Positions 14,187 through 14,850 of a DNA stretch of 14,850 nucleotides are shown here, in pieces. Positions within the stretch are counted from its first letter, which is position 1; the number at the start of each line of letters is the position of its first letter. The notes beneath the pieces are model-generated. The model saw only the letters and a program-made list of their open reading frames with translations, did not search any database and was not told the DNA's origin. The position numbers were made by a program, and so were the translations under genes. The DNA comes from an uncultured Kiritimatiellota bacterium (GTDB taxonomy: Bacteria; Verrucomicrobiota; Kiritimatiellia; RFP12; UBA1067): contig CAKULV010000065.1 of assembly GCA_934667425.1 (NCBI GenBank), positions 1-14,850 of the forward strand, read 5' to 3'.

Positions 14187-14195
14187 ATTATACCA
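14187..14195 (-). promoter_or_regulatory. Extended -10 promoter of rpe (leaderless)
   Basis: TG-G-TATAAT, 8 nt before the rpe ATG. A direct repeat of ATGGTA (14199-14204 and 14190-14195) overlaps it. No -35 is recognisable. This is probably the main promoter of the rpe-folE-gmk-coaC group. Confidence 0.6.
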
Positions 14196-14272
14196 TAGGT
14201 ACCATGAGATGTGGCGAATCCGGCGGCTGGCGTCTATCGATCCCTCCAGGAAAGAGGCGGCAACGCGGCGTT

Positions 14273-14850
14273 TCACCTGCGGATCGTCTCGGTCCCGATC
14301 AGGCGGCCTTGCCCGTCGCGATAGGTCGTCCGGCCGTTTCGGTCCGTCGTCGATGTCCGCTGGACGCGCCCGGAGGCATCGCGGTACGTTGTCTTGCCGG
14401 AACGATCCGTCGATTGCGTCCCCTGTATCCGCCCGCCCCCGTCGCGAAAGACGATTCGTCCGTCCGGGTACCGCTGCGCAGAACCCTGAAGACGTCCGAG
14501 CGAATCGTGGTACGTCGTCCGTCCGTGGGCATCCGTCTGCTCCGTTCCCGTCAGGCGTCCCGAACCGTCCCGGTACGAGACCTTGCCGGAGCGGTCAACG
14601 GTCACGCTGCCCTGCAGTCCTCCAGTGGCGTCGCGATAGACGGTGCGGCCGCCCGGCTCGACCTGAACGGTTCCCTGGGTTCGTCCCAAACCGTCGCGGT
14701 ACGTCGTCTTGCCCTTCCCGTCGCACACGACCGTGCCCTGCAACCGCCCCTGCCCGTCGCGAAACGAGGTCCGTCCGCCCCGGTCCGTCGTCACCGTGCG
14801 GACAATGCGCCCCTGCGCATCCCGGTACGTGACGACCTCCGCCGCGCACA
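14273..14850 (-). CDS. Repeat protein with 21-residue YD/RHS-like repeats (5' end outside window)
   Basis: The frame is open to the window edge, so at least 191 residues are seen and the true N-terminus is missing. An internal GTG at 14794 should not be taken as the start: the repeats continue upstream of it (YRDAQGRI at about 14804-14827). Nine consecutive units follow the pattern [YF]-R-D-x-x-G-R-[LI]-x-G-T-x6-D-x-x-G-[RK]-T. The aromatic-R-D and G-R positions recall RHS/YD repeats, but with one extra residue in the motif and a strict 21-residue period. The chain ends in a partial repeat (GRLIGTETIRR), with no toxin, anchor or enzyme domain after the repeats. No cysteine-rich or membrane part is visible. 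I do not recognise a named family; a beta-solenoid or beta-hairpin stalk is a reasonable structural guess, and the function is unknown. It ends 94 bp upstream of rpe. Confidence 0.8.
   Translation of the reverse strand, partial: CAAEVVTYRDAQGRIVRTVTTDRGGRTSFRDGQGRLQGTVVCDGKGKTTYRDGLGRTQGTVQVEPGGRTVYRDATGGLQGSVTVDRSGKVSYRDGSGRLTGTEQTDAHGRTTYHDSLGRLQGSAQRYPDGRIVFRDGGGRIQGTQSTDRSGKTTYRDASGRVQRTSTTDRNGRTTYRDGQGRLIGTETIRR
14276..14827 (-). repeat. 63-bp tandem coding repeats
   Basis: The aromatic codon opening each unit falls at 14827, 14764, 14701, 14638, 14575, 14512, 14449, 14386 and 14323, an exact 63-bp period without a single insertion or deletion. Units differ at many codons but keep the Y/F-R-D and G-R triplets, so they are old and under protein-level selection, unlike the nearly identical intergenic arrays. 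Confidence 0.9.

Noticed and set aside
13532..14272. A folate, queuosine or purine riboswitch before folE or rpe
   Set aside because: folE starts inside the rpe end and rpe appears leaderless, so there is no room for a leader RNA; no riboswitch core is visible.
13882..14832. A 316-residue plus-strand frame over rpe and the repeat protein
   Set aside because: It is the mirror of the 63-bp repeats and of rpe; the Arg-rich product is a by-product of the repeat on the other strand.

Overview
The window is a GC-rich bacterial chromosome segment with ten protein-coding genes and no tRNA, rRNA, CRISPR array, transposase or phage gene that I can see. The gene mix is: secreted glycoside hydrolases, a very large secreted protein with autotransporter-associated beta-strand repeats, and a XylR-type AraC regulator with a sugar-sensing domain. 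That mix, with noncoding DNA full of short palindromic and heptameric repeats, best fits a polysaccharide-degrading member of the PVC superphylum (Kiritimatiellota/Lentisphaerota/Verrucomicrobiota type). This placement is an inference from gene style, not a measured phylogeny. Left part (1-9423), glycan-use locus: a divergent pair around 5811-5934 sends a XylR/AraC regulator rightward (5935-7089) and a two-gene operon leftward. The operon encodes a 1019-residue exported beta-strand-repeat protein (2751-5810) and, 12 bp later, a GH95-like/DUF5703-like hydrolase (351-2738). A secreted GH2 enzyme (7570-9423) lies on the other side of the regulator. A simple reading is that the regulator senses a released sugar and controls the exported protein and hydrolases, which attack a host or plant glycan. 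No SusC/SusD transporter pair is present. Right part (9655-14178), housekeeping block on the minus strand: rpe, folE, gmk and coaC are closely spaced. The rpe stop overlaps the folE GTG start, and fusA follows from what looks like its own promoter inside the coaC stop. At the right edge (14273-14850, open at the 5' end) is a protein built from at least nine 21-residue repeats resembling RHS/YD repeats. Noncoding DNA: the 3' flanks of both glycoside hydrolase genes (1-351 and 7123-7566) carry the same composite: an array of 79/80-bp repeats, then a near-identical 118/124-bp block ending in a hairpin at the stop codon. They are direct repeats bracketing the GH95-like gene, the beta-repeat gene and the regulator as a cassette of about 7.2 kb. 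A 20-bp palindrome with an 8-bp stem and a constant CCCT loop occurs six times, and its stem sequences vary in a compensated way. Three genes (regulator, rpe, fusA) have an extended -10 promoter motif 7-9 nt upstream of the ATG and no Shine-Dalgarno, which predicts leaderless mRNAs; three others have a clear AGGAG 7-8 nt upstream of their starts.
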